DNA from: Marinarcus sediminis
GTDB taxonomy: Bacteria; Campylobacterota; Campylobacteria; Campylobacterales; Arcobacteraceae
Direction: 5' to 3'
Assembly: GCF_048571275.1 (NCBI RefSeq)
Contig: NZ_CP182357.1
Location: forward strand, 62,001-126,000
Length of the DNA: 64,000 nt
Shown here in pieces: positions 25,863 through 35,336 of this stretch (position 1 is the stretch's first letter; every line of letters starts with the position of its first letter). Made by a program: the position numbers and the translations under genes. The notes beneath the pieces were generated by a model. It saw only the letters and a program-made list of their open reading frames with translations. It searched no databases and was not told the origin of the DNA.

Positions 25863-28205
25863 ATGCAACAAGTTATCATGAAAGTGATTATTTTAATTTT
25901 TATTACTACTTTACAGACTGTATATGCTCAGAATTTTCATGAAAAGAATTTTGAAAAAACATCTGTAAAAGAGTTAAAAGAAAATGTCATTGAAGCTATA
26001 CACAGTAGAAAATTAACAATAATTAATGATTTTGTTAGAACAGATTCACCCTATTTATTTGAGTATATTTGTGAAGCGGTATATGACGGTAGTTTAGATA
26101 TCGTAAAAACCCTTCATAAAAAAAATATAAATATAAATTTAGACCAAAATTGTCCTAAAAAATGGAGTGAAACCGGAAAGGGACTTATGTTTATTTCATC
26201 ACTATATGGCTATGAAGATATTGTTGATTATTTAATTGATAAAAATGTTGATTTAAATATCACTAAAAAATCTTTAAGAAATCTTACTCCTCTTGATATC
26301 GCGCTTGTTAATGGCAATAGTAATATCGCAAAAAAACTATTAGAAAATAATGCCACTATTTCAAAAGGTTCCAGAAGAACATTAGAAAAAGCTTCATATA
26401 GTGACCATAATTTTGAAATTTTAAAGAATTTATATATTGATAAAAATTCTATATGTAAAGCTATTGAAAATGCTTTTGTAAATGCTGCATTAAAAAATTT
26501 TCAATACTTAATACAACATGATAACATGTGCAACGGAAATTTTAATAATATACCAAGTGATGCTAAAAAATTTATTAAAAGTATGCTTGATAACGGAATA
26601 GATATCTCTTCCATTATGAAAAGTATTAACTCATACAGCTTAAGCAAAAATTTTGATATAATGAATTTTTTGATTAAAGAAGGTCTTAACTTAGAGAATG
26701 CAGTAGATTCTGATGGAAATAAATTTCCAAGCATAATGTATAAAGCAGATTACAATGTTTTAAAAATTGTTTTACAAAACTTGGACAACCCATATCAAAA
26801 AATAAAAGAACAATTAAAACAAGGTAAAGAATTACCTTTTCAATATCCAAAAAATTTAGAATTATTGTTAACATATATAGTAGAAAATTCGAATTATAAA
26901 CAAGATTTTCAAGAAAGTCTTAATAACGGTCTGCTTTCAAGTTCTACATACCCAAATCATTTATCAGCAACTCTCTTTCTTAGAGCTGGAGCGAATATAA
27001 ATACTAAGTCAATGGAGTTCAGTCCTTTACTTAAGGCTTTAAATTACCGTCCAGATGCTGAAGGTAAAAGTGCATATATAAAAATGTTGTTAGAAAATGG
27101 TGCTGATGTAAATATTACAGGCTACAAGGGAAAGTCAGCACTGCATTTTTTACTTAGTAATCATTACAAAAACAATGAAATTTTAAAGATTTTATTAGAC
27201 TATAAAATCGATGTTAACAAGCAAGATGAAGATGGACGATATCCAATACAACTTGCAGTAGAAGAAGAAAATTTTGCTGCTATAGAACTTTTACTTAAAC
27301 ATGGTGCAATAATAAATAAACAAATTTTTAAAAATGTAATTCAGCATAATCAAATGGATATTTTTAAGATACTCCTTGATACAAACTTTTCAATACCATT
27401 GGAAGATATCTTAGTTCTTACAACAGAGTTTGGAAGCTACAATATGACAAAGTTACTTTTAAATAAGAGTGTTAAAATCGATATACATACTAGTAATGGA
27501 AAAAATATCATAATAAATGCATATAACAATAAATTAGATTTTTTAGTAGAATCTATCACCATTGATGATTGGAATACAATTATAGATGAAGAAGGCAATA
27601 CTCTTCTTCATCATGCAGTTTTACAGCAAGATATCGATGAAGTTGAAGTTTTTGCAAAAAAAGTAAATATTAATCAGACAAATAATAAAGGGGTGGCTCC
27701 ATTACATTTAGCAATTCAAAATAGAAATATCCCAATTATTTCACGAGATTTATATGATGATTATGTTAGAGAATCTAATCGAATATATCATGAAGGAATT
27801 AAAAGTTATCTTGATAAGAATATGACAGAAAAAGTTGTTCATACTATACCATCAAAGAATTATTTAAAAATTATCAAAAAACTTTTATTTTACCAAAAAA
27901 TAAATGTAAATTTAGAAGATAAAGAATTAAGAACACCTTTATATCTGGCACTAAAATATTCCAATAGTAACATTTTTGATGTTGCGTCATTGCTATTAGA
28001 ATATGGAGCGAGAATAGATAAAAAAAGTTATCAATTAATTGAGAATATATCGGATGAAAAACTTTTACAACTATTTCAAAAGTATGGATACAAAAAAAGT
28101 GAAAAGACATCCGAAATAAAAAATAAAAATACTAATAATATGTCAAATCAGAAATCAGAACCAGAATATAAAATTCCAAACTGGTTAAAGGATTTTGATG
28201 ATTAG
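25863..28205 (+). CDS. Exported ankyrin-repeat protein
   Basis: A 780-residue protein with signal peptide ending VYA-QNF (about residue 22) and many ankyrin repeats. Clear ones include TPLDIALVNGNSNIAKKLLE, KSALHFLLSNHY, YPIQLAVEEENFAAIELLL, NTLLHHAVLQQ and APLHLAIQNRN. Ankyrin repeats bind protein partners, so this is probably a periplasmic scaffold. Its end overlaps the start of the WD40-caspase gene by 8 nt, so the two are likely made together. Confidence 0.85.
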   Translation: MQQVIMKVIILIFITTLQTVYAQNFHEKNFEKTSVKELKENVIEAIHSRKLTIINDFVRTDSPYLFEYICEAVYDGSLDIVKTLHKKNININLDQNCPKKWSETGKGLMFISSLYGYEDIVDYLIDKNVDLNITKKSLRNLTPLDIALVNGNSNIAKKLLENNATISKGSRRTLEKASYSDHNFEILKNLYIDKNSICKAIENAFVNAALKNFQYLIQHDNMCNGNFNNIPSDAKKFIKSMLDNGIDISSIMKSINSYSLSKNFDIMNFLIKEGLNLENAVDSDGNKFPSIMYKADYNVLKIVLQNLDNPYQKIKEQLKQGKELPFQYPKNLELLLTYIVENSNYKQDFQESLNNGLLSSSTYPNHLSATLFLRAGANINTKSMEFSPLLKALNYRPDAEGKSAYIKMLLENGADVNITGYKGKSALHFLLSNHYKNNEILKILLDYKIDVNKQDEDGRYPIQLAVEEENFAAIELLLKHGAIINKQIFKNVIQHNQMDIFKILLDTNFSIPLEDILVLTTEFGSYNMTKLLLNKSVKIDIHTSNGKNIIINAYNNKLDFLVESITIDDWNTIIDEEGNTLLHHAVLQQDIDEVEVFAKKVNINQTNNKGVAPLHLAIQNRNIPIISRDLYDDYVRESNRIYHEGIKSYLDKNMTEKVVHTIPSKNYLKIIKKLLFYQKINVNLEDKELRTPLYLALKYSNSNIFDVASLLLEYGARIDKKSYQLIENISDEKLLQLFQKYGYKKSEKTSEIKNKNTNNMSNQKSEPEYKIPNWLKDFDD

Positions 28206-31200
28206 ATTTAATATTGTAATAATAGTATTATTTTTATTAAATATCTTGAATTCTTTAGCAAGTGATGAATTTGTAATATATACTCAATCTAAACATTCTA
28301 AAGGTATACAAAGTGTTGCTATTTCAGAAGATTCATCATTGTTGGCTACTGCTAGTAATGATCAAACAATCCGATTATGGGATATGAAATCTAATAACTT
28401 TATAAAACAGATGAAAGGTTATGGGTTAGGATTAGCATTAGGAGACATTGCTATTAATAGAAAAAATAATTTAGCTGTTTCGACTAGTACTGATGATAAA
28501 AAAATGTATCTTTGGGATTTGAAAGAAGGTAAAATTGTTCGAACACTTGCATCAAATATTAGTTCGGCACATGCAATAGCACTTTCTAAAAGTGGTCAAT
28601 ATTTAGCTTTGCTTAATAATGGGGTACTTTATATATATGATTTGGTTAGTAAAGAAATAATTTTATCTAAAGAAGTTTTTTCTGATACAGAATCATATGT
28701 ACAAGTTGGAGTATTTTTTAATAATAAAAATAATAAAATCCTTGTCTATCATAGTAATGATGGAATAAAAATGTTTAGTTTTAATGATAATAATATTGAA
28801 AGTTTGTATGAAAAAGAACAGTTAGAATCTTTAATAGGCTTTTCAAGATTTAGTAGACTAAGTATTTCTGACGATTTTCAATATATGGCAGTATCTGAAA
28901 TTACTACCCATAGGTATAAAAAAAGTTTAAAACCAAATATCGTAATAATAGATTTGTTTAAACAAAAGAAAAGCAGAATTCTAAAAGGGGCTGCTGATAA
29001 TTTTAGTAAAATGCAGTTTTATCCTAATTCTTATTATTTATGGGTTGAAACTGGTCACCTTACTTCTTCATACCAGATAGAAGTATATGATGTTATCTCT
29101 GGAGAAAGAACAAAAAAAATAACTGAATCTAAGCTAGATGGGATAGCTTCAAATGGGAAATTTTATGTTGATACAAATAATGGTTTACAAGTAAAAGGCA
29201 CTTTATCAGGTAAGCTAATGAAATCTTTTTATCCTGAAATATCCCCTATCAAAGATACTATTCTAAAAGGTAATAACATATACACTCTTTCAAAAAAAGG
29301 CATCGTTGAGAAATGGAGTTTAAATAATGTCCAGAAAAAAGCTGTATATACCAATGAAAAAGTACATTCATTCTCATCTATACCTCAAAGTAATTTAATC
29401 GTATTTAGACTTTATAACAAAGTTCTTCTTTATGATGTGGAAAAAGATACCATTGTGGATACAATTATTAATCCCATAGATAAAATAATAAGAAGTGTTT
29501 TCTTAGTTGATCATACCCTCTTATGTATTGGGTATGATCATTATTCGATTTTTTATGATTTAAAGTTAAAAAAAGAAATTCAGAGAATTAATATACAAAC
29601 ACCATTTCATATAGTTAAATACAATAATGATATTTTATTAAGTAACGCTAATGGATTATTAATTTTTGATTTAGCGTCAAAACAATTAAAAAGTAAAAAA
29701 AGCTCCTATAATGAAAGTGTGTTTAAATTTGATATTTCACTCAATGGAATTATTGCACTGCCTTTTGGTGGGGACAGAGTAATGCTTTATGATTATAAAA
29801 GTAATAAAACATTGTATTCTATGTATAAAAATTATGAAGTATCTAAAAAGAAAGGCATTTCTCGTTTTTCAAAAGATGGTAATTATTTATCATTTGTAAG
29901 TGGAGATAATTCTATTAGAATATGGGATATCAACAATAGAAATTTAATTGCATCTTTAAGTGGGCATAGTGGTATCATTACTTCTATTGCTTCCTTTGAC
30001 ATTGATAATTATATTATAAGCTCGTCTGAAGATGGTTCAATTATTATTTATGATGGAAAAAATTATAAAGAGTTAGTTAGATTATTATCTTTTGATAATG
30101 AATGGGTAGCTTTAACTCCCGAAGGATATTTTACTGGTTCTCAAAATGCAGCTAAGTATTTACTAGTTAGAACTGGAGGACTTGAAGTTAGAGATTTTTC
30201 ACAATTTTACGATCATTTTTTTCGCCCAGACCTAGTGAAATTAAAATTAGCTGGAAAAGATATCAGCAAATATACAAATGGTCTAACATATGAAGAAGCA
30301 CTAAAAAATCCACCTCCAAATATAAAATTAACAAAACTAGATAATCAAGCAATAGTAAATAGTACGTTTAAAAATGAAGATATTACACTTAAAAAAGATA
30401 AGGCAACTTTAAATTTTAATGTAAATGAACATGATAATGGTGGTATAGGATTAATTAAAATCTATCAAGAAGGTAAACTTATAAAAACTATTGGAGAAGG
30501 TTCAGTAAATAAACAAGCTGCAAATGTAGATACCTTGCTAGAACAAGATAATATCAATGATAAAATGAAATTAGCTCAAAATGATTACCTAAATAAAATG
30601 AGTGATACAGTTACAAGAAGTGTAGATACTCCAATAAGTGAAGAAGATAGTGTAGGAGAAGTAAAAACATCAAATATACAAAATAAAGAAGGTGAATATA
30701 CAATAGAACTTGATTTAATATCAGGTAAAAATGAAATAGCTATTGAAGCCTTTAATAAAACAAATACTGTAACTTCTTATAAAGAAACACTTACTATTAT
30801 TTCAGATACTCCTAAAAAAGAGCCAAAACTATATGCAATAGTTGCAGGAGTAAATGAATTCCAAGCTCCTTATGTATCAAATTTAAAATACTCAGAAAAT
30901 GATGCAAAAGCAATAAAAGAAGCAATAGAAAATGAACAAGGTAAAAAATATAAAGATATAGAAATAAAATATCATGTTGGAGTTGATGTAACAAAAGATA
31001 AACTTATTAAGTCTATAGAAGAAGTAAGCAAAAAAGCAAGACTGGATGATACAATAATTTTCTATATATCAACTCATGGAAAAGCTTATAAGGGAAAACT
31101 TCTACTAGTACCTCAAAATAATCAAAATATACAAGACTGGATAAACTTTGAAGATATTTTTAAAAATATGCAAGAAGTAAAAGCATTAAAACAAATATTT

Positions 31201-31542
31201 GTATTAGATACCTGTGAATCAGGGAAAGCCAATGATATTGTATCTTCTGTATATGATTCAAAAGCTTCATTACTTGCAAAAAGCTCAGGAGTACATATGC
31301 TATTAGCAACTACAAAAGGAACATTTGCATTTGAACATCCAGATCCAAAAGTCAAGAATGGTGTATTTACATACAAAATACTTTCAAAATTAAAAGAAAA
31401 ATCAACAGATAAAAATAAAGATAGTTTTATTTCTATTATTGAATTATCAGAAAAATTAAAAGAGCCAAGTAATAATGAAGAGTATCAGTATCCTATTATT
31501 AGAAATGTTGGTGGAGATATTTTAATTAGGAAAGTAGATTAG
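28198..31542 (+). CDS. Exported WD40-repeat/caspase-like (peptidase C14) protein
   Basis: A 1114-residue protein with an N-terminal signal sequence (cleavage after NSLAS). WD40 repeats forming one or two beta-propellers follow (about residues 25-640; examples SNDQTIRLWDM and DNSIRIWDI followed by SGHSGIITSIAS). A linker precedes a C-terminal caspase p20-type domain from about residue 875 (LYAIVAGVNEF). The dyad is present: His in ISTHGK (about 960) and Cys in VLDTCESG (about 1005). Caspase proteins with WD40 sensors are usually cytoplasmic in defence systems, so the export signal is notable. I start at ATG 28198 with an AAAGGA site. Confidence 0.88.
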   Translation: MIRFNIVIIVLFLLNILNSLASDEFVIYTQSKHSKGIQSVAISEDSSLLATASNDQTIRLWDMKSNNFIKQMKGYGLGLALGDIAINRKNNLAVSTSTDDKKMYLWDLKEGKIVRTLASNISSAHAIALSKSGQYLALLNNGVLYIYDLVSKEIILSKEVFSDTESYVQVGVFFNNKNNKILVYHSNDGIKMFSFNDNNIESLYEKEQLESLIGFSRFSRLSISDDFQYMAVSEITTHRYKKSLKPNIVIIDLFKQKKSRILKGAADNFSKMQFYPNSYYLWVETGHLTSSYQIEVYDVISGERTKKITESKLDGIASNGKFYVDTNNGLQVKGTLSGKLMKSFYPEISPIKDTILKGNNIYTLSKKGIVEKWSLNNVQKKAVYTNEKVHSFSSIPQSNLIVFRLYNKVLLYDVEKDTIVDTIINPIDKIIRSVFLVDHTLLCIGYDHYSIFYDLKLKKEIQRINIQTPFHIVKYNNDILLSNANGLLIFDLASKQLKSKKSSYNESVFKFDISLNGIIALPFGGDRVMLYDYKSNKTLYSMYKNYEVSKKKGISRFSKDGNYLSFVSGDNSIRIWDINNRNLIASLSGHSGIITSIASFDIDNYIISSSEDGSIIIYDGKNYKELVRLLSFDNEWVALTPEGYFTGSQNAAKYLLVRTGGLEVRDFSQFYDHFFRPDLVKLKLAGKDISKYTNGLTYEEALKNPPPNIKLTKLDNQAIVNSTFKNEDITLKKDKATLNFNVNEHDNGGIGLIKIYQEGKLIKTIGEGSVNKQAANVDTLLEQDNINDKMKLAQNDYLNKMSDTVTRSVDTPISEEDSVGEVKTSNIQNKEGEYTIELDLISGKNEIAIEAFNKTNTVTSYKETLTIISDTPKKEPKLYAIVAGVNEFQAPYVSNLKYSENDAKAIKEAIENEQGKKYKDIEIKYHVGVDVTKDKLIKSIEEVSKKARLDDTIIFYISTHGKAYKGKLLLVPQNNQNIQDWINFEDIFKNMQEVKALKQIFVLDTCESGKANDIVSSVYDSKASLLAKSSGVHMLLATTKGTFAFEHPDPKVKNGVFTYKILSKLKEKSTDKNKDSFISIIELSEKLKEPSNNEEYQYPIIRNVGGDILIRKVD

Positions 31543-31562
31543 AATAAAAGGAGAATTTTAGT

Positions 31563-31823
31563 TTGAAAAAAAATATAATATTAGTAACTGTATTAGTGCT
31601 ATTTCTTACCGGCTGTAGTTTGAAGCATAAAATGCAAAAGAATACTATGATTTCTAATAACGATATTAAAGCATCAAAGATATATGGTAATCAAAGTTTT
31701 AGAAGTGATAATGAAGATGGACTTTTTTTATTAGAAGATGGAAAAATATATTTAAAAACAGATGGAAGGTCATTTATAGACATTATAGACATTATAGATG
31801 ATTTAGAAGGTGATTATGTGTAG
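31563..31823 (+). CDS. Small lipoprotein (TTG start)
   Basis: An 86-residue protein. A GGAGA site precedes a TTG start; the signal peptide (M)KKNIILVTVLVLFLTGC ends in a lipobox LTGC, so it is a lipoprotein. The mature part is short and acidic at its end (FIDIIDIIDDLEGDY). No family recognised. It lies 20 nt after the caspase gene and overlaps the YdcF-like gene. Confidence 0.65.
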   Translation: MKKNIILVTVLVLFLTGCSLKHKMQKNTMISNNDIKASKIYGNQSFRSDNEDGLFLLEDGKIYLKTDGRSFIDIIDIIDDLEGDYV

Positions 31824-32469
31824 GAAATTTTTATTAGGGATTGTTGCAATACTGATTATATTAGGAATAGTGTTTGTAAGTTTTAGTGAGAAAATACTTA
31901 CAAGTTATGCCTCCTATTTTACCCTTGATACAGCAACAAAAGGTGCAGATGTAGTATTTATTTTGGGTGGAAATCCAAAAACAAGACCTGCAAAAGCAAT
32001 TGAGTTAGTTAAAAATGGCTATTCTAAACAAATACTGATGACAAATATCAAAGACAAAGCTTTAAAATATCAAGAGCTTTTTGAAACTGAGGAGGAACTA
32101 ACAAGCAGAATATTAAAAAGTGAAAATGAAACTTTAAAGATAATAAAGTGCATTAAAGAAGATGGTGCAACAAGTACCTTTGATGAAGCGTATACATTGG
32201 CAAAATATTCAAAGGAAAATAAGTTAACTCATCTTATTATTGTTACAGATGCATTTCATACAAGAAGAGCATTGTATGCTTTTGAAAAAGTGTTTAAAAT
32301 TCAAGGTATGAAAAACATTAAACTGGAAATTGCACCAGCAAGAAATGGGGTATATTTAGAGAATAATTGGTGGAAAACAGAAAAAGGTCTGCGATCTTAT
32401 ATTATTGAACCTATAAAATACTTTTTTTATATGTTTAATTCTCGAAATCTAAAATCACTGAAATCATAA
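31816..32469 (+). CDS. YdcF/SanA-like DUF218 membrane-anchored protein
   Basis: A 217-residue protein with one N-terminal membrane anchor and a periplasmic DUF218 domain. It shows ADVVFILGGNPKTRPAKAIEL, the acidic STFDEAYTLAKYSKEN segment and IIVTDAFHTRRALYAFEKVF. DUF218 proteins act at the cell envelope, for example in undecaprenyl carrier or barrier functions, but the precise activity is unknown. ATG 31816 has an AAGG site; an upstream GTG (31810) is possible. Confidence 0.82.
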   Translation: MCRKFLLGIVAILIILGIVFVSFSEKILTSYASYFTLDTATKGADVVFILGGNPKTRPAKAIELVKNGYSKQILMTNIKDKALKYQELFETEEELTSRILKSENETLKIIKCIKEDGATSTFDEAYTLAKYSKENKLTHLIIVTDAFHTRRALYAFEKVFKIQGMKNIKLEIAPARNGVYLENNWWKTEKGLRSYIIEPIKYFFYMFNSRNLKSLKS

Positions 32470-32481
32470 AGGAGAAAGAGT

Positions 32482-32706
32482 ATGAAACAGATTATTATGG
32501 ATTATATTATTACATTTGGATGGGCTATTGTTGGCTCAATAAGTATGGGTATTGGTATTATTATTACTTTAAAGCTGTTTACAATAGCAACAGTAAATAT
32601 TGATGAATGGAAAGAAATAAAAGATAAAAATATTGCTGTTGCTATTATTATAGCATCTATTATCTTGGCATGTGCATGGGTTGTAAGTTCAATTATTAGA
32701 CCATGA
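32482..32706 (+). CDS. DUF350-like small membrane protein
   Basis: A 74-residue protein with two membrane helices (about residues 8-32 and 47-70) joined by a charged loop (NIDEWKEIKDKNIA), the pattern of half a DUF350 protein. An AAGGAGAAAG site precedes it. It ends ATGA, overlapping the next start. Function unknown. Its place in an envelope operon suggests a membrane partner of the neighbours. Confidence 0.7.
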   Translation: MKQIIMDYIITFGWAIVGSISMGIGIIITLKLFTIATVNIDEWKEIKDKNIAVAIIIASIILACAWVVSSIIRP

Positions 32707-33431
32707 AAAAACTATTCATAAATATTTCTCTTATCATTTTGGTAGTTTTACCTTTTGAAATTATTCAATTTACTGATTATAAATATACTAACACAAGGGT
32801 ACACGCATCTTCAGAAAGAAGAATAAATACCTATGGAACTACTATTGCTAGAAAAAGTGAATATATAAAACGCTCAATCAAAGAGAGTAGTGCTAATGAT
32901 ATAGGGAGTATTGCGTATAAAATGAATGAGTTAGAATATAACTATAAACTTCCATACAGTTGGGGTGGAGATATACGTGATTTTCAAAAAGGATTTGATT
33001 GTACTGGATTTGTGCATGGGATAATGTATTATAAAGGCTATGATACCTTTTTGAAAAGATTTAATACACACTCTTTATATAAAAAATTATTACAAGATAG
33101 AAATTTTCAACTGGTATATAAATCTGATATTAACTCTATTCAAGAGTTTGAGTTAACAAGTTTAAAACTAGGAGATATTGTAATGTGGCCAAGTGGAATA
33201 ATGGATGCAAAAAACTTGCCAACAGATAATATTTTTGGGCATATTGGTATTGTATCAAAATTTATAGATGGTGTTCCGTATATTACTCATTCAGTTCGAT
33301 CGGATGCGTATAATAATATTGATATTTTTCCAAATAAAGGAGATGGAATCAATACATTAAAAGCAAAAACATTTATTTCCTTAAAACAAAGAGGTGTTTT
33401 AGCAATTTTTAGAGAGAAGGTTGAGTTATGA
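32703..33431 (+). CDS. NlpC/P60-like cysteine peptidase, exported or anchored
   Basis: A 242-residue protein with an N-terminal hydrophobic segment (MKKLFINISLIILVVLPF). The core resembles NlpC/P60 cell-wall amidases or endopeptidases: substrate-groove YSWGG, catalytic Cys in FDCTGFVHG (about residue 100), LGDIVMW, and catalytic His in FGHIGIVSKF followed by THS. Cleavage of peptidoglycan cross-peptides or a related amide is likely. It overlaps the genes on both sides by 4 nt, so it is firmly part of the operon. Confidence 0.8.
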   Translation: MKKLFINISLIILVVLPFEIIQFTDYKYTNTRVHASSERRINTYGTTIARKSEYIKRSIKESSANDIGSIAYKMNELEYNYKLPYSWGGDIRDFQKGFDCTGFVHGIMYYKGYDTFLKRFNTHSLYKKLLQDRNFQLVYKSDINSIQEFELTSLKLGDIVMWPSGIMDAKNLPTDNIFGHIGIVSKFIDGVPYITHSVRSDAYNNIDIFPNKGDGINTLKAKTFISLKQRGVLAIFREKVEL

Positions 33432-33520
33432 AGTATTTGTTAATTGAGATACTATTGATTTTTAATGGCATCATACTGTATTATCGTCATAACATTAATA
33501 TATTAAACAAAGGGATAAAA

Positions 33521-35233
33521 ATGAAAGGTATAACTAAAATTGCATTGATATTATTATCAATTTTCTTTTTGGTTGGATGTGAAGACAAAGTTGAAACTAT
33601 TAATAATGCAAAGAATATGCTCAAAAAGTCATGTGAGAGAGCAAGTAATTCTTTAAATTATAAAGAAAATGGCGATGTAACTACAGCTTCTTTAAAAAAT
33701 GCATTAAAAATATTGAAAGATGATATAAGAGATGTTGATAAATTGATAAATGGCTATGAGTATTTAACTGGTGGACCTAATAATGATAATAAAATGAATG
33801 CTTCATATAATGATTATGTTGAAAAAGTTATAAAGGAATATGGACAGTTTCACGGTTTATCAATTTCTAATGATGTTTTTACGATAACTAGCATGAGAAC
33901 TCATTATCCTGAAACATTAGGAAGCAAACCAGCTTTCACTTGTACTCTAAATAAAATGAATTTATTTTATAGAATAAAAGATGAGATGTCAAAAAAAGAA
34001 AAAGATTTTATCTACATGAAGGAATATCCGAAAGAAGGAAACAAAACATCACTAATGAAAGCAGCTGATGATTGTAATATTGAAGCTGTTAAGTATATGC
34101 TTAGCAGTAAACAGGGTGGTGATATAAATGCAACGAATGGTCTCAATGATGCTCTTCGATATTCAATGTCTTATTCTTATCATAATAAAGAAAAATGTAA
34201 CAATGTATCTAGGACTCTTATCGATGAGGGAGCTAATATTGAAAGAAAAAAAACAGGAGAAAGTCTTTTACAAATTGCTATAAAAAAACATGATTTAGCG
34301 ATGGTAGAATATTTGATACAAAAAGGTTTCAAACTTGAAATTGGAGATTTACATTATGCTACATACAAAGGAACTCCAGAGATTGTCAAAGTTTTACTAA
34401 ATCAAAATATGGATACAAGTGTATCTCTTCCTAAAAAATATAATTCATTAGAAAAGTTATACGAAAAACCAATTTTAAATGCAAATAGTATTGAAACTAT
34501 GAAATTGTTAATAAAATATGGTGCTAATATTAATGAACGTGATACTAGTTCTAGATCACTTCTTCATGTACTTTCTTTGGATGTATACGAAGATAGATTT
34601 ATAGATTTTCCAAGTAAACTTGCAATTTATGCTTTGAAAAATAATGCAATTATTACAGAAGATAGTCAAGGAGATTTTTTCCAAAAACAAGCTATGATTA
34701 ATCTATTGAATGCTACTATTTATGAAAAGAAAATAGCTACAGAATTTATTGCAGAATTGATGAGTTATAAACCAACACTTTTTTCAAAATTTAAATTTGT
34801 TGATGATAATATGGAACTCTTTAAAATAGACTCAATGGAAACACAGTGGATTACTGAAGTAAAAAAAAGTGAGAATATTAAATCACTTACTCAATTCATT
34901 GAGGAGCAACAAAACTTAAAAAAGAAATTTGTTTTAGTAATTGGCACAGGATATGATTATAACTTATCACATCATCATGTAGCATCTCGATTTACTGCAG
35001 AAACTGATGGTGGGGATACAATCATGAAAATACAAGAAAAGGTTGATTTACCATTTCTCATTATAGATAATGAACTTCAAAAAGATATGCTAGAATATTT
35101 AACTCATAAGTACAATATCAAAATAAGAAGTACACCCTATGCTATATTTTATAAGAATGGAAATGTTATAGATTCATTTGTAATGCTAAATAATGGATCA
35201 AGTGTAGATAAATTGGTTAAGTTAAGTCAATAA
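33521..35233 (+). CDS. Ankyrin-repeat lipoprotein with thioredoxin-like C-terminus
   Basis: A 570-residue lipoprotein. The signal peptide MKGITKIALILLSIFFLVGC ends in lipobox LVGC, and a GGGAT site precedes the ATG, which favours this start over one at 33428. Ankyrin repeats occupy about residues 170-400 (KTSLMKAADDCNIEAVKYML, ESLLQIAIKKHDLAMVEYL). The C-terminal 120 residues (KKFVLVIGTGYDY... to STPYAIFYKNGNVIDSF) resemble a thioredoxin-like fold without a CxxC motif. It is last of the envelope run, before the IS110 insertion. Confidence 0.78.
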   Translation: MKGITKIALILLSIFFLVGCEDKVETINNAKNMLKKSCERASNSLNYKENGDVTTASLKNALKILKDDIRDVDKLINGYEYLTGGPNNDNKMNASYNDYVEKVIKEYGQFHGLSISNDVFTITSMRTHYPETLGSKPAFTCTLNKMNLFYRIKDEMSKKEKDFIYMKEYPKEGNKTSLMKAADDCNIEAVKYMLSSKQGGDINATNGLNDALRYSMSYSYHNKEKCNNVSRTLIDEGANIERKKTGESLLQIAIKKHDLAMVEYLIQKGFKLEIGDLHYATYKGTPEIVKVLLNQNMDTSVSLPKKYNSLEKLYEKPILNANSIETMKLLIKYGANINERDTSSRSLLHVLSLDVYEDRFIDFPSKLAIYALKNNAIITEDSQGDFFQKQAMINLLNATIYEKKIATEFIAELMSYKPTLFSKFKFVDDNMELFKIDSMETQWITEVKKSENIKSLTQFIEEQQNLKKKFVLVIGTGYDYNLSHHHVASRFTAETDGGDTIMKIQEKVDLPFLIIDNELQKDMLEYLTHKYNIKIRSTPYAIFYKNGNVIDSFVMLNNGSSVDKLVKLSQ

Positions 35234-35336
35234 TATTGACTATCAATAGTGGAATAAGTTTATTAAATCAACTTTTCCATGATATGATTTTATTATAAAT
35301 ATCAAAGATTTATTCGATGAAAAATTCCGGGGACAG

